Shown piece by piece: positions 48,750 to 61,105 of a DNA stretch of 64,000 bases. The stretch covers positions 1,544,810,868-1,544,874,867 of the forward strand of contig OY728122.1 of NCBI GenBank assembly GCA_963277665.1, read 5' to 3'. Every line of letters begins with the position of its first letter. Position 1 is the stretch's first letter. The DNA is from Viscum album. Lineage: Eukaryota > Streptophyta > Magnoliopsida > Santalales > Viscaceae. The notes under the pieces were generated by a model. It was given only the letters and a program-made list of their open reading frames with translations. It did no database searches and had not been told where the DNA came from. The position numbers and the translations under genes are program-made.

Positions 48750-49215
48750 ACCATACGTGCGTACGTACGACTTACCGTCACCACGTCGTGGTGTAGTTGT
48801 TATTCAATACATTATTATTTGTATGGATTTAATAATGATGTATAATTGATATAAATAATAAATATAACATGTCAATGATTCTCAATTTATGATATAAATT
48901 CTATTAACATATATTTTTAATCAAAAGAATGATATTATCGCTCGTGCGTATGTACCGATTATCATCTCCACAACGCGAGGAGATTCATTTCCACGTTCAA
49001 CATTCATCCACGATTATAAAAATATATATTAATAATAATTATGTAATATATGACATAATAATGCTACTGAATATATATATATATATATATATATCTGTGT
49101 GTTTTTGTGTACTTACATATATCTTATTCACTTAGTTCCGTTCAATACGATAGGAAAACGGAAACAACGTTTATGGGTACGTACGAACTACCGTATCCAT
49201 AAACAGTGTTTTTCA
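48750..49215 (+). repeat. three spaced hairpin modules in the 5' LTR leader
   Basis: At about 48,755, 48,940 and 49,172 CG-rich words of the form 'cgtgcgtacgtacgacttaccgtc' recur in AT-rich sequence. The third forms a stem (GTTTATGGGTACG with CGTATCCATAAAC, one mismatch). The 3' LTR has the same three at about 55,862, 56,048 and 56,268, the last with the core CGGACTACCG. Confidence 0.65.
49071..49094. repeat. (AT)n microsatellite in the 5' LTR
   Basis: About twelve AT units. The equivalent place in the 3' LTR (56,179-56,204) has AT units followed by GT units, so the tract has changed since insertion. Confidence 0.9.
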
Positions 49216-50838
49216 TTTCATATATATATGTCCGTTATACATATTTATATTCTAAATATATATGATATATAAATCATGTTTTATATTCTGTAATTATTTA
49301 AATCATTATCTATGTGATACAATCAAGAGTAACAGTTAAAACATGTACGACAAAGAAAGCGATTATTACCCAAAATTTTAATTTAACATGGAAATTATTA
49401 TTATATGGGTAGTATAAAGTCATAAATGAATAATTTATGATATCATAAATATTAATATGGTTATGGTATAATTTAATAACATACTAATATCTCCATACAA
49501 GAGGTTAAACGTACCCTTGACTAAAGGAATGATCAAGGTAAGGGTTATTTCCTCAATCTCATTATTATCTGAGATTGTTTATGTGTAAGTATTTAATAGG
49601 AAATTTTTATCATCCATGTCAATTTTTCATTAAAATGATTTCAAAATTAATATTTTAAAAAATTCTGAAAGGTAATATTTTTCAAGATCCAAAATTTAAA
49701 TTTTTAAAGGATTTATCTTTCTAAATATTTTTAATTAATGTCTATGTTTTCAAAATGATTTTAAGGATTTATTTTTATAGAAATTAATGTTTTGAAATAA
49801 TAATTCTTTCCAAATTTTTCAAAGTGGTATGGGACACTGTGATTAAAAATCTATTATAAATTGCTTCCTTTATATATGTATTACTTTTAAATGATTTTAC
49901 AAAAAGAATATTTCACTCAAAAAGTTTTACTCATCATTTTCAACTATGTTCGCATCCTTTACTGGATATTATTTTTGATTGAGGTTGATTTATTATAATA
50001 CAATATTCCATATTGTATTGAATGAGTTATGATATGTTTGAATGTGGATGTTCTATTCTTATACCATTCATGTATTATGGTCAAAGTATTGACATTTCGT
50101 ATGCTAGTTCCAATAAAAATGATTATTTATGTTTCAACCTTTACATATGAACAATGTGTTGGACATAGTAAGTGATGGGTAGAGCCTGCTATAGCTCCTC
50201 GATGCATTGGTAGGTCTCATGAGACAACTAGACGTGGAATTTACTGAGGCCCTTTCCCAAATAGATATATGGTTTTTGGCCGAGGCCTTAATCATTTTTA
50301 GATGTCTTGGCCGAGGCCTTGAAAAATAGTTTTAGAATTCTTGGAATTATAAATTCCCTCATTATGAAAATAATATTAACGATTCATGTGGTCATTCGAC
50401 TTGTAGAGTACCCATGATATGTTTTATTATGTAATTATTTACTCAGCTCATATTCCTTCCATAAAATTATTCATGATTAGTATTGGTAAAGGCATGTTGT
50501 TTCAATTATTCACCATTATTAATATTTATATTTTTTCACTATATTTCCTATACTTACTGAGTGTTTGAGCTCACCCCATTCCATGTTTTATTTTTCCCAA
50601 GATTCCAAGAAGTGTATTGCGATTGATATGCAAGGTAAAGCTACGTGAATAATTGTGTTAATAAAGGATTATTAATGTTGTGTTTTATGTTATAAAGTGT
50701 AATGCAACATTCATGTATCTAATCTATTTTCCAATTTTGCTAAACCGACCAGTCCTCTGGGAGATGATTCCTTGTAATCATTCCTATGTATTGAAATAAT
50801 TCACCATCTCTAGGTAACTGGTGTCGGGGTGTTAGAGT

Positions 50839-50850
50839 TGGTATCAGAGG
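50839..50850 (+). other. primer binding site, initiator Met tRNA type
   Basis: TGGTATCAGAGG two bases after the 5' LTR end, complementary to the 3' end of plant initiator Met tRNA. Confidence 0.88.
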
Positions 50851-51337
50851 AAGTTTAGAAATAACCCTGGAAACTAGATTTAGATAAACTATGATTAGAT
50901 AACATTACCCTAAGATATACATTGAGGATTAGTATAGAATAACATCCTAGAATTTTGGTAATGTATGGATTTTGTGAGTCTTATAAGAAAATACATACAT
51001 ATTTGGATACGAGAAGGTAGAGGTACCTCTGGCATAGATGTACCAAGGGGTGAAACCTGAAAACACCACTTTGAGCTAGACTCGAACGGGAAATAGTGCA
51101 CGACAATGGGCCTAACTGCACTCTTGTTTACGACACTCTTGGGGGATATAATTATGATAATTCTCATTTTCTTTACAAATCGTTATGAAGGGTTTATGAG
51201 TATATACTTACTCAAAGAAAACATTTTTATGATTATTGATTTTATCAATAAACTGTTCAATTTATGATAAGTTTTTTACTTGTTTCGAATTATGTATTTC
51301 AATTATAAACTAATCTAGTTTATGCCATTTTATAGAA

Positions 51338-51790
51338 ATGTCACCCAGTAGAAGGAATGTGGACTCCGAAAATATGCATGATCCAATGAGTAAGAAGGAT
51401 CATATCTTTCGCGGTATTAAGCCAACATATAGAAGGGAAATAGTCTCCCATTTATTCTCAACATATGAATAAATAGTATCATGTGTTAATAAGATATGTA
51501 AAGAATTCCTTGAGTCCTATGGATTTGAATGTAAAAAAGAGATGAAAAAGATGGAAGAGGAAAAGATGGATCAAAGGAAGAGGGAAAAGAAGGATTTTCC
51601 CATATGTGATAACTATGGAAAGAATCGCCTTGGTAAATGCTTGAAGGGAATGTGAGTTTTTTATAAGTGTAGGGAAAATGGACACCAAGAATGTGATTTC
51701 AAGGGTAAGGAAAAAGATTCCAATGTACAATGCTTCATCTGTAAGGAGTTGGGAAACTACGCAAATCAATGTCCAAATTATCAGAGTATA
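51338..51790 (+). pseudogene. gag relic: N-terminus joined to zinc-knuckle region
   Basis: The ATG at 51,338 opens a frame reading 'MSPSRRNVDSENMHDPMS', with a stop at 51,470. The same frame continues through a Lys/Glu-rich stretch into three nucleocapsid-like knuckles: 'FPICDNYGKNRLGKC', 'FYKCRENGHQECDF' and 'CFICKELGNYANQC' (51,590-51,780), with a second stop at 51,653. Against CX2CX4HX4C, the first and second have lost a Cys and the third has Asn for His. The large central Retrotrans_gag domain is absent, so an internal deletion removed it. The remainder is typical of gypsy gag C-termini. It is nonfunctional. Confidence 0.82.
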
Positions 51791-51799
51791 CCCCAAATG

Positions 51800-52470
51800 C
51801 TGCTATTTGATAATAATAAATCTATGATACTATGGAAGATGAAGTGGAATGATTAGATATCTTACGTTGTTATTAAAGAATTGTGTCATTTAAGTACTGT
51901 ATTAATTATGTACATGTTATAATAATTATAGAGTATATAGGGATTGTACTGCATTACTATTTCATTAAAGACTTTAGATTGTGTGGAACCAAGAAAAGTG
52001 ACTCAATTACTGGTTAATCTTTTGGAAAATATATGGTTGAGAGAATGATAAACCATAATATGGTTCCAATACCGAGGTAGTGATTTTGGAATAAGTGATG
52101 GTTGATTTGGATAAATTATATTGGATATTCTTGACTTCCTTGTCAGAAGTTAATAGTTTGTTTATTTCATCATTGTTGGAATATTAAAAAAAATTGATAT
52201 AAGGAATATATCCAATATTATATAAAGAATAATGGAGCATGAATGTAATAAATATATTTTTAGGGTAATTTAGAGTGTTATCATGTTTTAAAAGAATACA
52301 CGATGAAGCTGTTCACATGTTATTATGTAGTAAAAAGGATCCTTATTGTTTTTAACTTCCTTATAAATTTTGGACTGTGAGTTTGGATAGAAGTATTTTG
52401 GATACATATAAAGGTTGCAAAAGATTATGTTAAAAGTTGAATACAATTGTTATGGTTATATTTGGATTGT
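51800..52470. other. noncoding interior of the LARD-like element, part 1
   Basis: AT-rich, with no pol motif. Nothing is recognisable. Confidence 0.5.
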
Positions 52471-52479
52471 CATAAAATG

Positions 52480-52615
52480 TACAACCAATAGGTCGGGCGA
52501 CAACCAGTCGTATTCGGCAAGGATGCGAGACTTGAACCCACAACCAAAGGGAGACAAGGGTGCGTCACCTACCACTGGCATATGTGACGTCCTTGATTGT
52601 ATAATTTAGTTGTTT
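52480..52615 (-). repeat. possible tRNA-derived SINE head
   Basis: The minus strand reads 'gccagtggtagg' (A-box-like) and, about 29 nt later, 'ggttcaagtc' (matching B-box consensus GWTCRANNC), within a GC-richer island in AT-rich DNA. Spacing fits a Pol III internal promoter. It cannot fold as a functional tRNA by inspection, and tail and target duplication were not identified. Confidence 0.45.
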
Positions 52616-53415
52616 TAAAAAAGGTCTGATAGGTGAACTATAAATTCATTATTTTTTTAACCCTATATGATTAGGATAAATAAATATTTATTTTGAAATC
52701 TTTTGGAGTAAAAGATGAGTCTGTGGTAGGAATTAGTTAAAGGATGTAACTCTACATGTTAATTATATATATATATATATTTTCCTCTTATTATATGATT
52801 AAATTAATTATTAAACTTTAGTTAAGGGACTTCTTCACAATCTCCTTTCATTGAGGAATCCTTTGATTTCCAAATGACTTTCTTTTATACTGTGTATAAA
52901 ACCCTTTGACTTTTCATTTCAATGTGAATGTTGTTCTACGAAGTATTTTTCTAAACAACAAAATGCATGTTTTTTTAACATAAGTGGTGACAACGACCTT
53001 TCTTACACCATGAGTTTTATTAGATCTTTGGATTCCTTAAGAAGCCAAAATCATTTTTTTAAATGAAAAAGAAAATAAATACCATATACTCTTTTTTACA
53101 TATTTTTGTGTTGAAAATTGTTTTGATAATGGATTTGTTATGTCAATATATTTAAATGATATTTTTTGATTTATTTCCTCAATAACTCTCTATGAATATT
53201 TATGTTTTCCCTCCAATTAGGAATCTCTACTTTCAACCAATGTTCTCCAAATCAAGATAATAATTAGGTGGTAACTTTTTCATTTCCCTTTCCCTCTTAT
53301 TAAGACTAAATTTTTCTAACCCAATTTCTGATGTGGGTTTTACACAAATGTATTTCTCTATTTTCATCCTTTTATTTTCGAAGAATAATTTCAAATTGTG
53401 AGGAAGTAATTTGTT
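52616..53415. other. noncoding interior of the LARD-like element, part 2
   Basis: AT-rich, with an (AT)n run at 52,763-52,780. No coding motif before the polypurine tract. Confidence 0.5.
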
Positions 53416-53429
53416 GAAGGAGGGGAGAA
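53416..53429 (+). other. polypurine tract
   Basis: GAAGGAGGGGAGAA directly abuts the 3' LTR start TGTACTACC; the plus-strand priming site. Confidence 0.88.
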
Positions 53430-56400
53430 TGTACTACCACAAGATTTCATAGTACATTATTTCTTCAAAGTAATTTAATAACTTGAACTACACGAAACAC
53501 TGAGTTCAAGCACACCACGACTTACCAAACAAGCCATTCAAAAGAGGTTGTGAATAATATTAACTGAATTTTGAACTTTATATAATCTGTATAATTTTTG
53601 AATCCATATTTTGAGTTTCTTAGACATAATGAAAGAACAAATTCATTTTTTTCAGATAAAAGTAGTATTTTTTTTAAAATGCAATTTTACCGCCTTTTAA
53701 TGGAAACCCATTTTTAATCTAATATTTGAAACTTATATATATTCAATTTGAGTAAATAAATATATTCATTAGAATGGGGACATCAAAATTTACTTTTTGT
53801 AAATTTTTTGTATTTTTCTGATAAAGTTCATTTTTTAATGAATAATGAAAAATATTGTATTTTAATTAAACATTTCCCTTTAATATAATTTATTTATATG
53901 GTTATATTATCTTTTTAATTGGTTTTAAAGTTTAATTATAATATATTGTTACCATTTAATCCAATGTTGTTTATTGGAATTAATTTCACTTTGAAAATGG
54001 ACATAAACAAGTATCAGTCATTTGATAGTTATTGTTTCTTAAAAACACTCTATGTGTTTTAACAACTGGAATTAATTTTAAATTAATTAATGCCACTTAT
54101 ATGTTTTGAGCTTTGTAAAATAGACTTCAATTTTTAATTTTTAATATCAAAATTACCTTAGGGTGAAATTTTTTTATTTTTCTGAAAACATTCAATTTTT
54201 GATGAATAGTGAAAACACTAAGTTATTATTGAAAAACGACTTTTTATTTAAATAATTATTTATTCTATTTAAAATTATTTTAGGTTAAAATAGATACATA
54301 ATACCCATATATTTTCAATTTAATTCATTGAAGCCATTTTTTTTAATAATATTAGATATACAAAATTTTATTGAACTTTTCACCGTCTTTTACCCACCTC
54401 CAAAGAGAATTTGAAAATTCAGATAAAACATAATGTTACGACTTTTGTGAGTTGAATTTAAAAAATAATAGAGACACGGTTAAACTATGTATGTAAAATG
54501 TGGTTCAATAATATGAATTTAATTTTTTATGAATAGTAACTTTTGACTTATTTACCGTGGTTAAAGGTAAATAAGGTAATTCAAGGAAAAAAGAATAATG
54601 TAATAATTCAAAATTACCTTAACACATGTCTTTACATTAATGGATGAGTAATGTCCGACCATTGGCATACTTGGGTCGATATTGGGACCTCATGGAGCCA
54701 CTTATGAATGATAATGACACTTTAGATTAATTAATTTAAAGTAAAGACAAAATTGACATAAACAAAAATCTTTTAGAAATTAATTTTTATATGGTGTTAT
54801 ATAAGTATTAATTTTGACTATAAATATTCAATGAAAATCTAAAAATATTTCCTACATTATGGTATATTTTTATAATTTTTATACATTAAAAAATTAAATT
54901 TATTTATGACACAATGATGATGCAGTAATAACCTTATTAATGAAAGAATGAAAAAAATGGTATTATAAATATTAAAATAAATATTATTTCAAAGCTTTTA
55001 TGAAATAAAAGAATTTTATATCGTAATATGACATTTTATGGATGATGAAATGTATCTTGTTCGAAGTAATCAAGTTGTGACGACTTTCACAAAAACAAAA
55101 TACCAAATAGGGTCAAAATTGACATAAATTAATATTTAAAACAAATACCATATTATTGGTTGATATAATATTCATAAAAATGTAATGTTGGGCCAAATGG
55201 CTTAAATAATATTATATATTTCATTAATGAGCCACCTCTGGTTCTCTTGGATGTTTAGAGTATGTTTATTAACCATATAGAGTAAGAATAAAAGAAGACA
55301 GAGTAAAAGTTAAACTATTTAACTAAGAGTTAAATATAAAATATAATGTTAAAATGGTAACCTAAACCTATCTGAAACCCATTTGTTGAGAGAATCTAGA
55401 CCCATAACCACCTGAGGCTCTAAATAAATTCATTTTTAACCATTATAAACCGAATATTATTGTATAAGAAATTAATTCTTTAATCATTTCTTAAAGTGAC
55501 CCTCACCCCTCTTATAAAAGGTCACATCACCTTCTCTCAAAATCACAACTCCAAAGCCATTTTCCTCGGCCAAACCCTGCCAAAATAACCTCCCAACATA
55601 CCTCACTTGATCCTAGAGGCCTTAGTTTGATCATAAAGCCAACCTACGGAGCCGTTTTGATCAAATAAAGAGGAAGAACCCGAAGAAGAGGTAAATATTT
55701 CATCACCTCTTTCATATTCTTTTCTTCTTCCACTTCCTCTTTCTTGGTTGATTCCATTATAAAACAATAAATCCATTATCTTAAATATACTGTTATGTTA
55801 TTATAAATATGGTACAACCATATTCATTATTTTATCCATCCAATGAATGACAAGTCATTATACGTGCGTACGTACGACTTACCGTCTCAACGTTGTGGTG
55901 TAGTTGTCATTCAATACATTATTAATTGGATGGGTAAAATAAAGATGTATAATTGATATAAATAATAAATATAACATGTTAATTATTCTGTATTTATGAT
56001 ATACCATATATTTACATACTACTTTTAATCAAAAGAATGATATTGTCGCTCGTGCGTACGTATGGATTACAATCTCCACAATGCAATTAGATTCGTTTCC
56101 ACGTTCACCATTCATCGACGATTATAAATATATATTACTAATAAGTATGTAATATATGAAATAATAATGATACTGTAGATATATATATATATATATGTGT
56201 GTGTACATACATATATCTTATTCACTTAGTTCTGTTCAATATGGTAGGAAAACAAAAACAGTGTTTATGCATACGTACGGACTACCGTCTCTATAAATGC
56301 TATTTTTAATTTCATATATATGTCTATTATACATATTTATATTCTAAATATATATGATATAAAAATAATTTTTTATATTTTGGATGTATTTAAATCTTGA

Positions 56401-57905
56401 TCTAAGTGATACAATCAGGAGTAACATTTAAAACATGTATGATAAAGAAAGTGATTATTACCCGAAATGTTTATTTAACATGGAAATTATTATTATATTG
56501 GTAGTATAAAGTCATAAATGAATCATGTATGATATCATAAATATTAATATGGTTCTGGTATAATTTAAAAACAAACTATGATCCTCATACATGAGGTTAA
56601 ACGTACCCTCAACTAAAGGAATGTTCAAGGTAAGGGTTAATTCCTCAATCTCATTATTATCCGAGATTGATTATAGGTAAGTATTTATTGTGAAATTTTT
56701 ATCATCCATGTCTATTTTTCAGAAAAATGATTTCAAAATGAATATTTTAAGGATTTTTGAAAGGTAATCTTTATCATGATCATAATTTTATCTTTCTAAA
56801 TATTTGTAATTAATGTCGATGTTTTCAAAATGATTTTAGGGATTTATTTATATGGACATGAATGTATTGAAATAATAATTATTTTCCAATGTTTCAATGT
56901 GGTATGGGACACTTTTTATTCAAAAATCGTTTTTAAATTACTCTCTTTATAAATGTGTGATTTTTAATAATTTTACAAAAAGGATATTTCTCCCAAAAAA
57001 ATTTACTCATCATTTTCAACAATGTCAGTATCCTTTACTAGATATTATTTTTGATTGAGATTGATTTATTATTATACAATATTCCATATTGTATTGAATG
57101 AGTTATGATATGTTTGACTATGAATGTTCTATTTTTATAACAATCATTGTTTATTCTTAACGTATCGACATTTCTTATGCTAGTTCTAATAAGAATTATT
57201 ATGTTATGTTTCAACCTTTTCAAACGATGAATGTATTGGACATAGTAAGTGACGGGTGGAGCCCACTATAGCTCCTTGATGCATTGGTAAGTCTTATGAG
57301 ACAACTAGACATGTCATTGCCTGAGGCCCTTTCCCAATCTGATATATGTTTTTGGACAAGGCCTTAATCATTTTTAGACGTCATGGCTGAGGCCTTGAAA
57401 AAAAAATTTAGAATGTCTGGAAATAGACATTCCCTCATTATAAAAATAATATTGACGGTTCATGTGGTCATTCGACTAGTAGAATACCCATTATTTATTT
57501 TCTTTTGGCATTATTGACTAAGCTCATATTCCTTCCAGAAAAGTATTCATGTTTATTATTAATAAAGGAATGTGGTTTCAATTATTCAACATGGATAATT
57601 TTAATGTTATGGTCCGCTGTATTGCTTACTATTTCTGTGTTTGAGCTCACCCCTTTATATGTTTTATTTTTCCAACGATTCCAAGAAGTGTGTTGCGATT
57701 GATATGTAGGGTTAAGATAAGTGAATAATGGAGTTCATAAAATGATTATTTATGTTGTGTTGTACGTTATAAAGTGTAATGTATGTGTGTAATCTATTTT
57801 CGAAGACTGCTAAACTGATCGGTCCTTCAGGACTTGATTCCTTGTAACCCTGCCAATGTATTAAAATAATGCACCAACTCATGGTAACTCGGGTCAAGCA
57901 TTACA
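53430..57905 (+). repeat. 3' LTR, 4,476 bp
   Basis: Starts TGTACTACCACAAG and ends CATTACA, collinear with the 5' LTR throughout, including TATA (55,513), the hairpin modules and the 'tgaggccctttcccaa' block near the end. Many substitutions and small indels separate the two. Confidence 0.93.
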
Positions 57906-57910
57906 ATAAA
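57906..57910. repeat. target-site duplication ATAAA, right copy
   Basis: Matches 46,315-46,319. Confidence 0.8.
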
Positions 57911-59437
57911 AGTGAATTTTTCTGTATCCTTTTAAAAGATTCCAAATAGGAAAGATTATAACCCAAGGAAAATATTTGATTCATGAAATATCCTTATAAT
58001 TTAAGGACCCGGATTATCCATGTAATTTTTTTCATTATATAGAACAATTTAGAGGCTATAAAATCTAACAGTGTTTGATTCCGATGCACGGTGTTCCCAA
58101 AACATAATTTTAAAACTTTATTAAGGTACATTCAGTAATAGTGCAAGTGGGAAATCCTAACATTTGAACCGGTGCTCGGAATTCAAATCCTAGGGCACCA
58201 TTGAACTCAAAGCACCGAAATTTTCTTACGGGAGCCTTGAACTAAATCGTAGTGGGTTGACTGACGAAGTGTTTTTTGCATTTTTGTGGATGATTAATAA
58301 AATAAATCTAATTTATTTTAAATATCCTCCACCTCTTGTTAGGATTTGGTGTTTGGGACCAGAAGGGGTGGTTGGGAATTTAATGCCAGACATTAAATAC
58401 CTGGTTACAAAAAAATTCCTAACCATCATACATGTAATTAAAGAGGTTAATTAATTAGACCAATTAATTAACCTCTATTAATTATGGGTTATTAATATAA
58501 CTCCCCCATCCTCTCTCTCTTTTTGGATTTTTCTCATATGTAGATGGGTCATGATATCAGAGTGGAGGATTTTAGAGGAGCCCCTTGACATTGAACAGAT
58601 ACATCAGGCAAGAACCAAAGATCGTCATTAGAGCAGCATCGTTGAGGCTTACATCGGGATCGAAGACCACCGATCCATCTTCAATTGTGAGACACTCTCC
58701 AACGAATAACGAGGTAGAGTTTTGTCTATTTTTAATTTCAAGAGTTGGTCAATCATTTTATCTTCTCCCTTAATTAGATGCTAAAACTGAAAGTGTGGGT
58801 CAAATGAAGAAGGACCAATACCTCCACATCTTTTTCAATCATTGTGTTCTATGAAGATTAATTTTTTGGTTAGACAAAACCTATATCTAAGGGTCAAGAA
58901 GTGAAAGAGATAACCCAGGATGATAGTAGGTGTGATCGGATTGAAAAATGGACTAGCAGAGCTCACCCGGTGGCCGACAGAAGATCTTCGGTGCTTTCGC
59001 ACCAGTGAAACTCGCAGGAAGGAGAGGTAGCGGCCGACACTGGCCAACCATGGTGGTGATTGCGCACTATCGCACACCATATGAGGGGGCCGTGGCACTA
59101 GGTCGTGACGATCAGCAGGTGGACGACATTGGCTAGTCGTGGAAGAAGCGACACGCCGTCACACGCAGCAGGAGAAGGAGGCTGTAGCTTTTCAACCGTG
59201 ACAATTGAGTAGGGTGGCTAGCTCTGGATGGTTGGGAAGGTCGTGCAGCGTGCCATCGCATGCCGCGGAAGGAGGAAGAGGGACCCACTTCTTGCGGGTC
59301 CTTCGATGACCAGGCAGTGCCATGGGGCATCACCACTTCAAATTTTGAACGGCCTAGCCATTTATGATGAAAACGGTGGGCGTTTATTCCCATCATGCCA
59401 GCTACGGTAGGCCTCGTGTACTACTTTGGGTTGCATC

Positions 59438-59587
59438 ACACCCCCCTATAGGTTGGGTTGCACCCTTCTATAGGTTGATCCATGAACCCTGTGTTCCGGG
59501 CCGTGCCCCCTACGGGCCGGGCCGCTCCCCCATATGGGCAGGGCCGCACCCCCCAGCGGGCCGGGCCGCGCCCTTCCAGTGGGTTGG
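59438..59587 (+). repeat. 22-bp C-run/G-run tandem units in the LTR
   Basis: Units such as 'gctcccccatatgggcagggcc' (59,524-59,545) and 'gcaccccccagcgggccgggcc' (59,546-59,567) repeat with a 22-bp period. Each can pair its C-run with the following G-run. It occupies roughly the place of the solo LTR's hairpin array. Confidence 0.75.
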
Positions 59588-60064
59588 AATAGAACAGGGC
59601 CCATCAAGTCAAGACCACCATGGCCCGGATCTACTTGGATGGTACGAGCCGGTTCAAGTCAGGTCAGACCGGTCCTAGACCCATCTAGTACCAGTTTCAC
59701 TTAAAATTCCATAACCTGAAATCTAGACGTCTATTTGAAAAACTGTCTGCAACACTAGGATTCGTGGGGCGAGACAGTCCTTTTGGTATAGTTCACTCGA
59801 ATCTTGGAGAATGTAGGATTATGACAGGGTTGGATCGCAACCAAATCCTAATGGGTCCTCAATACTAAAATGATTATAACTCATAGACCAAACGTATGAT
59901 TGACACACTGTCTGTCACGTTGGAACCCTTACGACATGGAGGTCCATTGGGTTTATCCATTGGTGAGATTAGTGGAATTTGGGATACAACTGATATATCA
60001 TTGTGTGGATTCTATGGAACTCGAGTGCACCAGGTGCAGGGAATCCTATGTCTGGTTGTCGTGG

Positions 60065-60330
60065 AAGTAGCGACCCTCTGTGGATCAGCATCATAGACAC
60101 CATGTGTGAATCAGCATTGTAGCTACCTGACAAGGATCACTTTTAGAGCGACATGGCGAGGATCATCATCTAGTGACCATGTATGGATCTACATCAATCG
60201 ACCCTATGTGGATCATCATTCTAGCAACCCTGTGTGGATCAACATTCCCACGACCCTGTGTGGATTAGCATTTCAGCAACCCTGTGTGGATCAACATTCA
60301 AGCGACCATTTGGGGATCATCATTAGTATG
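60065..60330 (+). repeat. 26-bp tandem repeat, about 10 copies
   Basis: The word 'tgtggatcaacattc' with 'cgaccc' or 'gcaaccc' before it recurs at 25-27-bp steps (60,082, 60,108, 60,134, 60,160, 60,185, 60,210, 60,236, 60,262, 60,288, 60,314). The equivalent part of the solo LTR (about 15.05-15.40 kb) has looser repeats of 'gagcactac' and 'gcagaccc' words. Confidence 0.85.
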
Positions 60331-61093
60331 ACCCGAAGTGTAGCCGCCTTACAATGGCCTGTCGTGGAACAACGAATTACATACAAGAGTGGATCGATAA
60401 CAGATCAACTTATTTTTTATATGTTTTGGAACTTCCAAATTTAATAAGATGATATAGATTAAGAATAATCATCTATATTCCTGATCTATGAGTTGTATAC
60501 CTTGAGGGAGCTGACTATTACTTCATGCTATTTGATTGAGGTCTTGATTTATGGTTTTTTTGGTGGAACTTTGGCAATCATTTGAGGGTCTCGGGGTCCT
60601 TACTGAGCATAGTTATACTCTACCTTACACGGGCTTCTCCCGCACCTTGAGGTTTCTTATGCAGAAAAAGAACAAATTTGACCGGGTGTTGTTAGACAAG
60701 ACGAGACGGTTCTTGGATTTGGACCATTAGAAGTGATGTGTCGTAGTGACGAAAGACTATAAGATATAACTACCCTTCATATAGGAACCTTGGTGGATAA
60801 TTTTGGGAGATTTTTTTGTTGTCATAGTACTTTTCATTTGGGATTGTATTCTAGCCCCATTTACTTACAGTACTCACTCTTTTTTTACTTTTAGTACACA
60901 ACTTTTTACAACTGTAGTTTTACAACGTGGGTTATTATCATTATACTCCTAAACTGTGTGTTTTCATGTTAATGGAATTACCTTTCAGTATTTTAGGGAT
61001 ATTCCTTTCGGTGCTCATTTCCAACCCTTGACCTATGGAAGGTGGGCTTGGGGTAATCATAGCATGGGCCTCGAGGGTCAAGTCAGGACAAAT

Positions 61094-61105
61094 TGGTATC
61101 AGAGG
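61094..61105 (+). other. primer binding site, initiator Met tRNA type
   Basis: TGGTATCAGAGG three bases after the LTR end, identical to the PBS at 50,839. Confidence 0.9.

Larger units (their letters stand above)
46320..50836 (+). repeat. 5' LTR, 4,517 bp
   Basis: The start reads TTTAACACCCC (ancestral TGTAACACCCC by comparison with the 3' LTR and family norms) and the end GGGTGTTAGA (ancestral ...TTACA). A TATA box lies at 48,406. Two sample comparisons of 95-145 bp with the 3' LTR show about 15 percent difference by eye count. Confidence 0.92.
46320..57905 (+). mobile_element. 11.6-kb LTR retrotransposon, coding-poor (LARD-like, gypsy)
   Basis: Two collinear LTRs of about 4.5 kb flank a 2,593-bp interior, with PBS, PPT and an ATAAA duplication all in the expected places. 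The interior codes only for a damaged gag zinc-knuckle region; no protease, RT or integrase is seen. Long LTRs around a short, mostly noncoding interior are the pattern of large retrotransposon derivatives that depend on a partner element. It inserted between the LINE ORF1 relic and the gypsy element at 58 kb. Confidence 0.93.
58010..61090 (+). mobile_element. 5' LTR of a gypsy element, same family as the solo LTR
   Basis: Homology to the solo LTR runs from the first bases ('ttaaggaccc' against TGTAAAGACCC) through 'ggtgctcggaatt' and 'agggcacc' (58,172-58,200), the 165-bp unit 'ataactcatagacc' (59,876), 'gagggtctcggggtcc' (60,583), 'acgggcttctcccgcacc' against 'acgggctatgcccgcacc', and the end 'cctatggaaggtgggcttgggg' and 'tcaggaca'. 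At 3,081 bp it is about 1 kb shorter, mostly because the hairpin array and 165-bp repeats are reduced. CG dinucleotides of the solo copy are frequently CA or TG here. The PBS and gag follow. Confidence 0.87.

Noticed and set aside
52480..52615. Functional tRNA gene on the minus strand
   Set aside because: Box-like motifs are present, but no acceptor stem or cloverleaf could be drawn by inspection. Kept only as a possible SINE head.
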